Source: Dendrolimus kikuchii
Taxonomy: Eukaryota; Arthropoda; Insecta; Lepidoptera; Lasiocampidae
DNA: 64,000 bases
Assembly (NCBI GenBank): GCA_019925095.2
Contig: CM034389.1
Location: 19,207,435 to 19,271,434, forward strand
Reading direction: 5' to 3'
The notes under the pieces are model-generated. The model had not been told where the DNA came from. It did no database searches and saw only the letters and a list, made by a program, of their open reading frames with translations. Positions 23,216 through 35,597 of the stretch are shown piece by piece. The position numbers were made by a program, and so were the translations under genes. The first letter of the stretch is position 1; each line of letters begins with the position of its first letter.

Positions 23216-24425
23216 CCACGAAAGAAGTCCCATAAATCCTGCCAGAGTAATTATATGCTAATCTATAAATCGTTGTAACTAGTTACGGAATAATAAATAC
23301 AAAAATATTCCATAATTAAAGCAGCAAATGCATTTCCTGGCTACTCTACGAATGAAATTCTATCAAATAACGGAAGTGTCACTTTTAGTTACTTTATTTT
23401 CCGTGGGATTTCTTTTATGTCGCTAACTCTATCTAGTATATAAGTGACCTATGTGCGAGTTAGGCTTGTATATTAAGGTTCCTATTCCCGCAAAAGGTTG
23501 AAAGTGGGATGCAAACGAAACAACTTTTCCTTAGTATTTACTAATCAATAATTTACCAAAAATAAAAAATAAAAATCCACGAAATGAGACGTAAAGCGAT
23601 TTTTTCGTAATTTTTGTATAGTTATTTTAAGGTGAGAAAAAACTTACCAAATCACCTCCAAATTATTAACATGGAGCCACTCCTTTAATTTTTATCAAAA
23701 CAGGAAAATTCTAGTCCTTTATAATGAGAGAGATGAATAATTTGGTTTTTTTGATTTTATAATCACTATTTTAGTTACAATAAAATAATAATGTATCTGA
23801 AAAACGATCGCGTCTATGGAGAATCAGTACCAAAATCCATAAGGACAGTGGTCTTATACATGGTGTATCATCTATGGACGGTGGCGTTGCAGCTACAAAC
23901 CTAACGGTTTCTCTTTGGAATACTATATATATATATTATTTTATATTACTATATATATTAAATGTCTTATTCAGTCTAACTTTAGTTTTTTTTTAATCGA
24001 GTCGATTCCTAAGAGGTATGATTTAAATATAGGTATAATACATCGCCTCTTTGCTGCAATAACGTGTTACTCTGGTAAATTGAAATTTTAAAAGGAGCTT
24101 TTAACTTTTAAAAAACAATTATGGTAAACGAATACGTTTTCACATTCAATCTATAATTTATTATAAAAGAAACAACGTTTTTTTTAAAGGTTACAACGGG
24201 AATCAGCGGATTTAATAATCAAATATAAATATGATATATATGATTTGATTTGAAATATGAGTTGTTAGACTTTTCACATTATTGAAACAAAGAGGCGACA
24301 TCTATAATAAATTGGCAAAAAGACAGAGAAGAGCTATATAATAAAACTACCTTTTAATGGTTTTAAGACCGGTATTTTATTGATATTTATTCCGAGATTT
24401 AAAGAAGAGCTATAAATAAAAATTG
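23216..24425. other. No recognisable feature
   Basis: About 1.2 kb of A+T-rich intergenic sequence with stops in all frames. Nothing recognised. Confidence 0.4.
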
Positions 24426-24429
24426 TATG

Positions 24430-24815
24430 TATATGCAGTTCACACGTAGAAGTGAAACTTCAGAGAATATATTCACGGACAATTTTTCTTTAGCTTTTAT
24501 TAATATAAATATCATTCCTTTAGCCTACATTCGTCAACATATTATAATTCATAATAAACTTCTTAGTATACTTTCAACTTTTTACTGTTTTAGTCTGAAA
24601 AATATGATTATCAGTTTTATTTCGGTCCAAATTGGATCTACGTTTAATCATCGGTCTTATTGGCTCTCTAATCTGTGCTCACAATATAAAACTCGGATCT
24701 CATTCTCTCGCAGGCTTAGTCCTATAGATTTACATGTTTGTCTCTTTTTTATTGTCGCTTTTTTGTTTCAAATTGCAACCATTCTAAAAAAGTTTCACTT
24801 CAAAAGCAATCGATA
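24430..24815. repeat. Non-coding dispersed repeat with AGTGAAACTTC ends (copy a)
   Basis: Starts GTAGAAGTGAAACTTCAGAG and ends AAAGTTTCACTTCAAAAG, an inverted pair. The interior (TAGCCTACATTCGTCAACAT, ATTTCGGTCCAAATTGGA) recurs at 54340-54700. The 129-codon frame inside is not conserved between the copies, so it is treated as non-coding. Confidence 0.65.
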
Positions 24816-25572
24816 GTTATTTTATGATACAAGCGCGGTAAGTTGGTTATTTACAAAATGAGTAGACGAATGTAAGTAGAATGTAATATAGTCACGAATT
24901 TGTAAAAACCAACTTCCGCACGTGTGTTATACATACAACGTTTTTCAACACATTTGCGATAAAACAGTACAATAGGTAACTAAACAAACATAAATATCAG
25001 TCGGAAAGTACGCAATAACCTTTGACGTTTCTAATATGAAAATTGCGCGCATTTACAAATGGGGTCACCGTGGGCGTGTTAAAAATTAGAACTACATTTT
25101 TCATCTCATTTTCTCTTTCGCATTAAAGTTAAAAATGTAATGATCAAAAGTGCTTCCAAGGAAGTTCGATCATTCAGCTTATTTACTTCTGTCATGTGAA
25201 ACTCTCCACAAAAGTTTTAGTAAGGGCATGGTAAAACGCGATCTTTTTCACTGAATGTATATTAGGTATCTATCTATTATGCAGAAGTTTTTATAATTTT
25301 TATTTCACCAACGATTTTCAGCGACTTCATTATTATCACTTGGACTCCATAGGTACTATAGCACTTTCTCTGTAGAAACAGCGAGGAGTTTTAGTGAATA
25401 TTCTGGCGACCATCCAACTGGCGAATCTTACACTACCGCGTATCAGCAAACGAATTTATAAATATCATTAAAAAATGTCAAGCAACCAGTGAAAAACGTA
25501 ATTCTGAATAAGCCCCTGACTCTTAAATAACTAAAGGACGTTAAGGATCATTCTTCTCCAGCTTTTGGGTGG
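24816..25572. other. No recognisable feature
   Basis: Intergenic sequence. Nothing recognised. Confidence 0.35.
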
Positions 25573-25750
25573 GGCATAGATATAAGGCACATTTATTTAT
25601 TTTGAACAAATCTGAACTTTTTTAATATAGGTTAGAAGGCTAAGGCGGGTGCTCCCCGCCTTAGCCTTCGTGGTTTTTTTTTTTTTATAACCACCTAAAA
25701 TTAATTTTATATTTCACGTAATAAATAAATGTGCCGTATATCTAAACCGC
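25573..25750. mobile_element. Foldback MITE with perfect inner hairpin
   Basis: Outer arms AGATATAAGGCACATTTATT and AATAAATGTGCCGTATATCT are inverted repeats. The centre (25635-25669) is a perfect 15-bp stem (GAAGGCTAAGGCGGG) with loop TGCTC, followed after CGTGG by a run of about 13 T. No coding content. Confidence 0.7.
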
Positions 25751-25794
25751 ACACCAGCTTTTTGTTAAAAAAGATATTAAATTATTTACCCTTC

Positions 25795-26120
25795 GTTTTT
25801 TTTATTGCATGAGTTCAGCAGACAGGCAAACGGCCCACCTCATGGAAAGCGGTTACCATCGCCTATAGACATTTGCAATACGAAAGTTGCTACAAATGAG
25901 CTGCTGCTCTCTTAAGGGAGTCTGGAACCTGGCCACTAATGGCGAAACACAACTCAAGTTGTTATGGCGGCATGCTCTAGACCAGGGATGGTGGCCATCC
26001 AGACGGGTAAATACCCTACCACCTGGCTGTGGGTTGTTTTGGCCTGAAAAAGAGAAAGAATACAATTTCCTGTGGCTGCCTGACCACAGGAAATTGTATT
26101 CTTTCTACGTTCCGGCACGG
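25795..26120 (-). repeat. LINE-tailed short retroposon, copy D
   Basis: Essentially full length, from the tail complement (TTTTTTATTGCATGAG) to the 5' end complement (TTCTTTCTACGTTCCGGCAC). A short palindromic duplication of the 5' end (CCTGTGG...CCACAGG, about 26070-26090) is unusual. Confidence 0.85.
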
Positions 26121-26315
26121 ATAAGGACGTTTTTACATGTAACTGTGTTTATATGTATAAATAGTACGACTTCGTTCACGTTGGACGGGTAGCAAAGATC
26201 ACAGCTTTTTTACCAATATTTAGAAATAAAGGATATTTCCAGCGAGACAGTAGTTAATTACAATAAGAATACATAAATTCCAGAGATACCCGTAAAACCC
26301 GGAATATGTTTTGCT

Positions 26316-27916
26316 GTAATAAAATTTCAACTGACAAGTGACAAAATGCATCACAACAAAATTTTAACTTAAAGTTTTACGGGCAGGTTTTCAAATTGGT
26401 CAAGTACATTAACAATCTGCCCGTAAAACTTCAAGTTATATTTTTGTTGCGATTCATTTTGTCACTTGAAGTTTTTCCACTTGTTCGTTGCGATTCGTTT
26501 TTCCACTTGTCCCTTGCGATTCATTTTTCCACTTATCCGTTGCCATTCGTTTTTCCACTTTTCCGTTGAAGTTTCACTCTCGTGAAACTGTTCCGTTGAA
26601 GTTTCACGTCGTTTAGGTAGTTTTGGTAGTTTTGTTTGGCAGTTTTGGTAGTTGTGGTAGTTTTGCTATTTTCGGTAGTTTATGCTGGTAGTTATGATTT
26701 GATTAGGTTAGGCACATTTTAATTAATACATTTTTTATTTAAACATATTTTATTTTATCAAACGAAACTGAATTCGATCCGGAACCAAAAAACATCCATA
26801 GTCTATTCTAAAATGATTTATTATTATTTTTTTACACAGACCACAAATAGAGGCAGTGATGCCCAGCCACGTGAAGAGCATAAGTATAGTTCGATGCAAA
26901 CTTAAGTTTTCCTACATTAATGGCGGCTCGGAACATCGCACCTTCCGATGCGCAGAACGCGATTTTAGGTATTAGAGGGACGAGGTCATCGGAGGACGAG
27001 GTATATCCTCGCTCGTTCTCTCGCTCGCTTTCTCGTTTACGGGACTTCCCCGGCGTTCGGCTCACCAGGGCCTCCCAGCAACTCGAAGCCCCTTTACAGG
27101 CTCTGCCACCACAAGGCAGAGATGATGACCCTTGATTAACAGGTCTGGTAATTTAGCGCTTTCGGAGCTAGATATTTAGGGCTTTTTAGGGCAACCCAGC
27201 TCCCAATTTTATTAAACAACTTTCAGAGCAAAATCTTGCGCTTTTTATAATACACAAATATCTAATTATTTTTATAATAAATATTATATATATGAACATC
27301 TATGCCAATATTATAAAGAGGAAAGATTAGATTGTTTGTTTGCATTGAAGAGCTCCGAAACTACTAAACCGATTTGAAAAATTCTTTCACTGTTGGCAAG
27401 CTACACTCTCCCCGGGTGACATAGGCTATATTATATTTACAAAAAAAATAGGGATCCTTATTAAAACTCCAATAATATAACCCAAGTACACCTTGGGTTA
27501 TATTATTGGAGTTTTACAAAATACCTATTTAAAAAATACCTAAAATCGCGTGCTCTGCGAAAATTATTGATGATAGAATAAAATAATGTATTACGACTTT
27601 GCAGAACACATCATTGTTTAGAAAAAGTGTCGCGAGAGCATATGTCTATTCTAGTTATGCCACAATAATTGTTCTTTTATTTTAAAAATTTATTTAAAAT
27701 GCAGCCGCTAGTGGTATTCATCCTTATCAAAATAAATTACTTCATATTCAAGACTACTTCAATACCTTTATATAACTTTTTTAATTATTCAATTCCGACA
27801 TTCTATTCGAAAGATATCACGAGTTTAAAAATGTAAGTATTAGAACATGCGGCCGTGACACTTTTTCGTGACAGAAAAATCACAAGACCCCGTCTATATA
27901 GAAGTTTCACTTCAAT
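26316..27916. mobile_element. Element with inverted minisatellite, copy 2 (left array truncated)
   Basis: Has a central stem AAGTTTTACGGGCAG...CTGCCCGTAAAACTT, then the right-hand minisatellite array (TTTTTCCACTTGTCCGTTGC variants) to about 26600. About 1.2 kb of unique sequence follows and is shared with copy 3 (ATTCGATCCGGAACCAAAAA, GAGGACGAGGTATATCCTCG, CCGTTTACGGGACTTCCCC-like). The right end TATAGAAGTTTCACTTC mirrors the GAAGTGAAACTTC at the left end of copies 1 and 3. No intact protein recognised. Confidence 0.7.
27463..27515. other. Perfect 24-bp hairpin
   Basis: AAAACTCCAATAATATAACC with CAAG (27463-27486) pairs without mismatch with 27492-27515 across a 5-nt loop. It lies inside element copy 2. 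Copy 3 (around 32570) has only one arm, so the second arm arose by a local inverted duplication. Confidence 0.85.
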
Positions 27917-28225
27917 CATAAATCATTATGCTGGGGCTTCATCTACGTTAGTGTCAAAAATTTAGACTGTGGCCAAATACGTCTACTTTAAATTGTTAAA
28001 AAATAACATTGTTAACGCATAGCTTCGTTAGAGTATATACATACGTTATCTGTCAATATTTAGCGTCATTAACAATGTCGCATCTCAAATAACGCATTAA
28101 ACCCATCGCCATACCTGCGTGAAATGGCCTAAATATTTAATACTAACGTGGACGAAGTAATAGAAGCAGATGGAAAAATTACAGCTTAGTGGGAATCACG
28201 TCACCTGACGGATATTTAATGCTTA
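27917..28225. other. Flank upstream of lipase gene 3
   Basis: No gene or repeat recognised. Confidence 0.35.
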
Positions 28226-28298
28226 GATAAAATTTCAAAATATTATCAAAATATGCTTATCATACCACGCACATCAATCAATATCACTTAATAGATAA
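28226..28298 (+). promoter_or_regulatory. GATA cluster upstream of lipase gene 3
   Basis: GATAA 28226-28230, TTATC 28243-28247, TTATC 28257-28261 and GATAA 28294-28298, all within 120 bp of the start codon at 28345. No clear TATA box; CATAAATAGG at 28307 is the nearest. An out-of-frame ATG at 28323 precedes the true start. Confidence 0.55.
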
Positions 28299-28344
28299 TT
28301 AATTACATAAATAGGCTTAACTATGGCAAACATCTGTAGTAATC

Positions 28345-31300
28345 ATGGATTTGAAACTCCTTGTATTGGCTGGCCTGGTAGCGCGTTAGTATTATTTTTG
28401 ACTATTTTTCATTCAACATCTTGAAAATTGTAACGTGTTGTTTAATAGTTAATTGTCAAATCAATTTTATGATCTTATAAAAAAAAAAGTTGGTTTTGAT
28501 ATTTCTTAATGAGTATATAAAATGATGACATCATAATTCAAAAGTAACAACTAGCTTATTTTTGATCGATCTCTCAATCAACAGATAAAGTTATCCACCG
28601 ATTACCGTTTAACCTAACAGTAAAAGATAATTTATTCCAGTATTTTATTGACGAAACCAACATTTTTAATTTTTTTACGTTATGTTTTGTCTGAAATATC
28701 AGAAGTATAAAAGTAACTGATATTAAAGCAATTATATAATTAATATATGAATATATCTCACGCGGCACTGTAGTTATACAGATGATTGAAACGATGATAT
28801 TTCTAGATTGGTTGGTGTATTATATGATGTCATATTTCTAACAAGGCAAATAGCTTATTAATTTCATTATTAAAATATAAAAAAAAATGTAAATTTTCTC
28901 ATGTGCTGTAAAATGTTGTGTATTTTTTGAAGGCTTACGCGGGTTTTTTTATTGCTGTAATTCAGAAAAACGGAGGAACAGAGAAAGAATACAATTTCTC
29001 TGTCATACGAGGCGATAAAATAATCCACAGCCAGATGGTAAGGTATTAGCCCGTTTGGATGGCTACCTCTGATCTAAAATATGCCGCCATAACAATTTTG
29101 AGTTGTGTTCCGGCATTAGTGGCCAGGTTAGAACCTGGACTAGAGTCTCCCTTAAGAGAGAGCAGCAGCGCATTTGTAACACCTTTAGTGTTGCAAATGT
29201 CTATAGGCGATGGTAACCGCTTTCCATCGCGTGGCCCATCTGCTCGTCTGGAGAACTAATGCATTAAAAAAGTCATTGGCGACCTCTGTGATGTACCTAC
29301 TAGTCTGGGCGTTTGCCACTCAGATGTGGGGATCGTTTCCCGGTATCAAATTTTTTTGCAAACGAACTTTCCAGTATTTATTTTTATTAAATGTTCTAGG
29401 ATTGCAGACAATGTTGATCTTCAGAATTTTATACATTTTATTTTGCAAGATGTTTACCTTTAGAACATTGGCATTTCATTCTTCCGAGAGTTGATTTGTA
29501 TAATCACAGTATACGTTAAATCATTAATCGAATTGAAATCTGTAATTTTCTAGTATGCTCCGGCAGTGCAATTCCCCTGGTGCCAGGGGATAACAGCCAC
29601 TACGTGGAGGGCGAGAGCCGTTACATATGGATGCCAGATGGCGATGGAGTACCACATTTAGTTGATTTAGAAGCTCCAGTTGATGAGTCTACGATTAACG
29701 AAAGGAATGGTGCCAACAACCAATACTGGCTATTCACCAGGTACCTACAGACAATATAAAAGTACTGCCCTTGACCTTTTTTAAGTTATCCATTTTTTTA
29801 TACCTAGTCTTAAATCCGTAGTCTAGAAGATTACTCTACACTAGAAGATTACTTTTACTAAAATGACGAAAATGGCGAATATAACGAATGTGACCAAAAT
29901 AACTAAAAATGACCAAAATGACATCACAAAACCAAAACCTTTCCTACTTTCTGGGATAAGGTTTACATAAATTTATCACTTTTCCAGGATGAAAATTATC
30001 CTATATCCGAGGATAACAATACCGAATTCCAGCCAAATCGGCCCAATAGTTTTTCCGTAAAAACATAATAGACAGATACTATTGTTATCCCGGAAACTAT
30101 CCCATTTTTCGGGATAAAAAATATCCTATGTTCATGCTCGACAAATATATATACTGAGTTTCAGCTAAATCGATTTAGTAGTTTTTCTATGAAAGCGTAA
30201 CAGACAGAGTTACTTTCGCATTTACAATATTAATAGAGATGATTATGTGAGCAACATTATCAAAACATTAATTATAAATCAGACTTAATAATATAAATTG
30301 AAATATTTCTTATCGGGTGACGTATTACTTCCGGTACAACATATAATAATTATTATATTATAATATAATAAGATTAAGCGATAAATTAAGGTCTTAACCG
30401 CGAAATATGATTTAAGGCAATTGTTGATCCATGATCAAATTGATCGTGTACTAGCAGAAGGTGATGTCAGGAGCCTTAAGAACAGACAAGCGTGCATGAC
30501 AAGAGTTATGAATGTCAAAGAAGCAAGTAAGGTGTGTAAGAATAAGCCTAAATGTTCGCTCTGTTATTCGTGCCTACCCCGCAAGGGAACTGGCGTGAAG
30601 TTATGTATGTATCTTGATCTAAGTTCTAAACGTTTGTTATTACCGGTGTAACTTTTTACATGTTTTATAATTTATATGTAACGTTTTAGGCAAAATCCCA
30701 ACAATGCCCAAATCCTTGTCAACGGCAACGCTAATTCCATCTGGAATTCTAACTATCGTAATAATCGTCCCACTAAAGTCATCGTTCACGGATGGAACAG
30801 CAACGGAAACTCAGCCGTTAATACCATGGTTACCCCAGCCTTCCTAGCGGTTCAAGATTGCAACGTTATTGTTGTCGACTGGCGTGGTTCAGCTAATTCG
30901 CTCTACAATGCTGCCTACTACGCCGTTCCTGGAATCGGACAATTCCTTGGAAATTTCTTAAATTGGCTGTTCAACACCGCCGGTGGCAATTGGAATAACG
31001 TGCACTTAGTTGGCTTTAGCTTAGGTGCTCACGTTGTTGGCCACGCTGGGCGTCAAGTTGGTGGAAGACCTAGGCGTATTACTGGTGCGTAATATTTGTT
31101 TTACACTATTAAATCAATGTTAAATTATAGTTTTACATCTCTCCAATCTCTCTACTATAACGTAGAGCGCCTATTTGTTTCGTTAACTGACCTTCAGTTT
31201 ACTACATTAGATGACATCAGTTGCTTGCCTTCTTTAAATCGTAGCCTGATGTCGATAACTTACAATATTCCTAGATAAACATTATCGTAGTAAAAAATTA

Positions 31301-34300
31301 TTTTAATATTGAATTAATAAAAAAATGTGTGCTGGGACACATATTTGAAGTGAAACTTCAACGGACAAGTGGAAAAACGAATCGCAACGGACAAGTTGAA
31401 AAACGAATGGCAATGGATGAGTGGAAAAACGAATCGTAACGGATAAGTGGAAAAACGAATGGCAATGGATAAATGGACAAATGAATCGCAACGGACAAGT
31501 GGGAAAATCGAAACAGACAAATGGAAAAACTTCCAAAACCAGTGACAAAATAAATCGCAACAAAATTTAAATTTGAAGTTTTACGGGCAGGTTTTCAAAT
31601 TGGACAAGTACATTAAAATCTGCCCGTAAAACTTCAAGTTAATATTTTGTTGCGATTCATTTTGTCACTTGTCAGTTGAAGTTTTTCCACTTGTCCGTTG
31701 CGATTCATTTTTCCAATTATCCGTTGCCATTTGTTTTTTCACATGTCCGTTGCGATTCGTTTTTCCACTCATCCATTGCCATTCGTTTTTAAACTTATCC
31801 GTTGCGATTCGTTTTTCCACTTGTCCGTTGAAGTTTCACTTCTAATATGTGTCCCAACACACATTTCGGTTTTTCGCAGGTTTACTGCAAATTATGATTT
31901 GGTTAGGTTAGGTACATTTTAATTAATACATTTTTTATTTAAACATATTTTATTTTATCAAACGAAACTGAATTCGATCCGGAACCAAAAAACATCCATA
32001 GTCTACTCTAAAATTATTTATTAATATTTTTTTACACAGACCACAAATAGAGGCAGTGATGCCCAGCCACGTGAAGAGTATAAGTGTAGTTCGATGCAAA
32101 CTTAAATTTGCCTCCATTATTGGCTCGGAACATCGCACTTTGTGATGCGCAGAACGCAATTTTAGGTATTAGAGGGACGAGGTCATCGGAGGACGAGGTA
32201 TATCCTCGCTCGCTTTCCCGTTTACGGGACTTCCCCGGCGCTCGGCTCACCAGGGCTGCCAATTTAGCACTTTCAGAGCTAGATATATCGTTTTTTAGGG
32301 CAACCCAGCTCCCAACTTTATGAAATAACTTTCAGCGCAAAATCTTGAGCTTTTTATAATATACAAATATCTAATTAATTTTATAATAAATATATATGAA
32401 TATCTATACTAATATTATAAAGAGGAAAGATTAGATTGTTTGTTTGCATTGAAGAGGCTCCAAACTACTAAACGGATTCGAAAAATTCTTTCACTGTTGG
32501 CAAGCTACATTATCCCCGGGTGACATAGGCTATATTATATTTACAAAAAAATTAGGGATCCTTACTAAGACTCCAATAATGTAACCCAAGGTGTAAAAAA
32601 ATACCTAAAATCGCGTGCGCTGCGAAAACTATTGATGATAGAATAAAATAATGTACTACGACTTTGCAGAACGCATCATTATTTACAACAAGTGTCGCGA
32701 CAGCATATGTAACTAACTATTGTAGTCATGCCACAATAAGTGTTCTTTAATTTTAAAAATTTAATTAAAATGTCCCCGCTAGAAAAGGCTCTTTATTTGT
32801 ATCTTGGTATTCATCCTTATCAAAATAAATTACTTCATATTCAAGACTGCTTCAATACCTTTATATAACTTTTTGAATTATTCAATTCGGAAATGCCATT
32901 CGAAAGATATCACGAGTTTTAAAATGTACCGCCAATATTCTAATAAATGTTACGTTTATAAAATATGGAAACGCGAAAACAGAAAATTGGAATGTTGACA
33001 ATGACAGCCACTGAGATTAACAATAGTTTTAATCATGAATACATGACTACGCTTATCATAAGTATTAAAACCAATAAAAAGGTTTTACATCTCTAAACAA
33101 TATTTTTAGAGAAGATAGAAAATCAAACCACTTTGATCTGTCATTTTAAACATTATTGTGAAACAATATTTTTTTGAAAAGGTAACATGTGCTCGCGGAA
33201 CATTATATGAATTAATTTAAAAAGTGGCGAACCTTTTCATACCGCGACCGTACATAGAAATTCACGGAATCAGCATCGGTAGTGCCGTCTACACGAGCAT
33301 TAACTCCTTATTCACCACATTTGTAAATAGGTCTTTGTCAAAATGAAACTCTACTATTGTTCTTTTAATTTTAAATTAATAGGTGCATTTCCATCAGTAT
33401 CATGCATAAATGACAAGTTGCATTAACTATTTTACTCATAAACTTCAGGTTTGGATCCCGCTGGCCCTAGATGGGGCAACAACAACTTAGCTCTCAACGC
33501 TAACAACGCCCAGTACGTCGAAATCATTCACACTGACGGAGGTCTTCTTGGAATTTTCGACCGCATTGGCAATTCTGACTTCTACCCTAACGGCGGAAGG
33601 AACCCTCAGCCAGGCTGCTGGATTAGCACATGCTCCCACAGTCGTGCCTACGAGTTTTTTGCCTCCAGTATCCGCACCGACCACTTTGTGGGAAGGCTTT
33701 GCGGAAATATCAACCAAGCTCAAAACAACCAATGCACCGGTAATGCTCTCAATATGGGTAACGCCGTCCTCAACAAGCAAGGGTAAGTGTCCCGGAAATT
33801 TCACTGAATAACATGCCTATTTATTACTTGCATAATCTTTTTGTAAACGTTTTCATTGTCGGCACAAAACTTAACGAAGGGTTTCTTATAATAAAATATG
33901 ACTGCGCAATAGACGATTTTTCATACAAGATTACATATTTCATCGCCTTTTGAGGTTAATCTATAGAGGATAAAGAATGAGAATCGCACAGAAATAGACG
34001 TCCTATTTCTGAAAAGCTCCTAATAGTCCGTTCCTATAACTTACCGACCGTTCGTTTGTTTTACTATCGGTTAAAATTTGACATAAGCTCCATATAAGTA
34101 ATGTCAATTACAATGACTCATAAACGAATACAATAAAAACAAATTAGTTTTATTGTATTCTACCCATAGCCCGTCAAGACTATAAGTAGAATACTAGTTC
34201 AACGTCTTCGATGGGTCAGCTGCCCAGAAGGCTGGCTACGGGGTGATGTAATGTCAAATTCCACCGATGGTAAGGGAAGTGAATGAATAGTAACATATAG

Positions 34301-35573
34301 AAACGTTAACGTAACCTTAATGACGTTAAGTATTAACATATAAAACTCATGTACATATACTAATTTAGCTAATTGTTAACGCATAATTTTTTAACGCTAA
34401 AATTATTCGTATTTGGTCAAGTTACTAACAATAACGTAAGTAGACCAGAGGTATTAGAAAGATTACTTACAGCTTACGTACAATAATTTAATTCGGTTTT
34501 TTCAGTCGAAACGCTTGTACGAGTCTATTTTAAAAAGTCACCTATCTATTTGAACTTAATCGAATTTAAAATTTATCTATTCTTCTCTATGTTAATACAT
34601 GTAAACTTAGGTGATTAATATAATGGTCTAAACATGCAAGTGAAATTGCCTTTTTTGAATATTTGTAATTCCGTTTGTTCTTTACAGTCTAGACAATAAA
34701 ATAATAAACAAGCGTTATATTTGTACGTCTTTCAAGCTAAGCAAGTTTGTTTTATAAGTTACAACGGATAAATTTGAAGACTCCAGACACTAAAACCAGA
34801 GTAAACAATTGAAAATTCATATGATTTACTCTATCGAGAATGGAATGATATCAGATACCTTTGCGACCTAACTAATGACTGGTTCCTATATCTTACTAGT
34901 CATTCACTTGTCTTAATATCTCGGTTGAATTTTGACACTACTCGTATGTAGCTTATGTCTATTTTTAGCCGATAGTAAGATATAAGATACGGCTACGAGC
35001 AGGCCAAAGCTTAAACCGCTAAAAAACAGAGGGCGGCGATTAACCGGACTGACTTGAAATTTGTTACTTCTACTTTTAATAACAGGAATAAACATAAAAT
35101 AGTATTTATTATACTTTGATTATTTCGAAACATGAATGGGGTATCTCGTGCGTAGTTCGTAAACTGCTGCTGTCTTGCCCGATGTTATTGCAAATTATTA
35201 ATGTGAAAACAAATTAAATTTCATTGAAGCTCGTTATCGTCGTCGTCGTTAACAAAGAACACATGAACAAAGTGTCTTCTCCTTAATAAAGACAATAGGA
35301 AACGTGTTATTGGACACATTCTTATTTTAAGTTATATCTAGTTATTTTAGGTCAGATTTAAATTACTCATTAGTCTTATTTCCTAGATTATATTGTAATT
35401 TTAATGTTGTATCACTAAGTTACATCATTTATGGAAAAAAATTAAAACTCGTTAAGAACAGCTTTGGGTAGCCTTTGGATAATTAAAGATTTTCAACACT
35501 ATCTAATACTTATTTTCTAATTTACAGAAGCGGCATTTATGGTCTAAGGACTGGACAATCTTGGCCATTCTAA
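28345..35573 (+). CDS. Secreted neutral (pancreatic-type) lipase, array gene 3
   Basis: Five exons: 28345-28384, 29554-29740, 30690-31084, 33449-33782 and 35528-35573, giving 333 residues. Signal peptide MDLKLLVLAGLVAL, then pro-region VPGDNSHYVEGESRYIWMPD. The hydrolase domain has HGW (oxyanion), GFSLGAH with Ser186, GLDPAGP with Asp210 and CSHSRAY with His271. The 14-residue C-terminus ends in TGQSWPF. Exon 2 has no in-frame start and is easily missed by single-frame ORF searches. Predicted to be an active luminal lipase like genes 2 and 5. A second, equally well-formed last exon of the same length and phase lies 1.46 kb further on (37033-37078), so alternative 3' ends are possible. Introns contain retroposon copy E, LINE scraps and the whole of minisatellite element copy 3. 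Confidence 0.93.
28971..29272 (+). repeat. LINE-tailed short retroposon, copy E
   Basis: + orientation, from GGAGGAACAGAGAAAGAATA to GAGAACTAATGCATTAAAAAA. Just upstream (28947-28965) is a stray tail complement (TTTTTTTATTGCTGTAATTC) of a second copy in opposite orientation. In intron 1 of lipase gene 3. Confidence 0.8.
29860..30238. repeat. Dispersed 'CGGGATAA' repeat, second locus
   Basis: Starts with a loose tandem of (AAAATGACCAAAAT)-type units (29868-29925), then GGATAAGGTTTACATAAA, ATCCCATTTTTCGGGATAAA and ACAGAGTTACTTTCGCATTT. Same order as 15628-16110. Confidence 0.65.
30409..30612 (+). pseudogene. LINE C-terminal fragment with ATGT tail
   Basis: Encodes HDQIDRVLAEGDVRSLKNRQ, then ACMTRVMNVKEAS and KNKPKC. 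It ends TACCCCGCAAGGGAACTGGC then GTGAAGTTATGTATGTAT. Same family as 62357-62820. Intron 2 of gene 3. Confidence 0.8.
31320..32926. mobile_element. Element with inverted 26-bp minisatellite, copy 3 (most complete)
   Basis: Left array (31362-31530) of alternating 26-bp units ending AATCGC or AATGGC. The centre has a stem GAAGTTTTACGGGCAG...CTGCCCGTAAAACTTC around a spacer of about 30 nt (31578-31634). The right array is the reverse complement (31680-31840). The array ends are GTGTGCTGGGACACAT (31326) and ATGTGTCCCAACACAC (31847). About 1 kb then matches copy 2 nearly base for base (26690-27833 against 31890-32926). It sits in intron 3 of lipase gene 3. Confidence 0.8.
33783..35527 (+). other. 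Intron 4 of lipase gene 3
   Basis: Bounded by GTAAGT and a pyrimidine-rich TTTACAG. Contains a short inverted pair (CAATAAAAACAAATTAGTTTTATTG, about 34131-34155). Otherwise nothing recognised. Confidence 0.5.
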
Positions 35574-35591
35574 GGATTCAATTTACATTTA

Positions 35592-35597
35592 AATAAA
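35592..35597 (+). terminator. Polyadenylation signal after the first last-exon of gene 3
   Basis: AATAAA 18 nt after the stop at 35571-35573. Confidence 0.7.

Noticed and set aside
24427..24816. 129-codon frame between lipase genes 2 and 3
   Set aside because: The homologous repeat at 54340-54700 is full of stops and shifts in this frame, so coding is unlikely.
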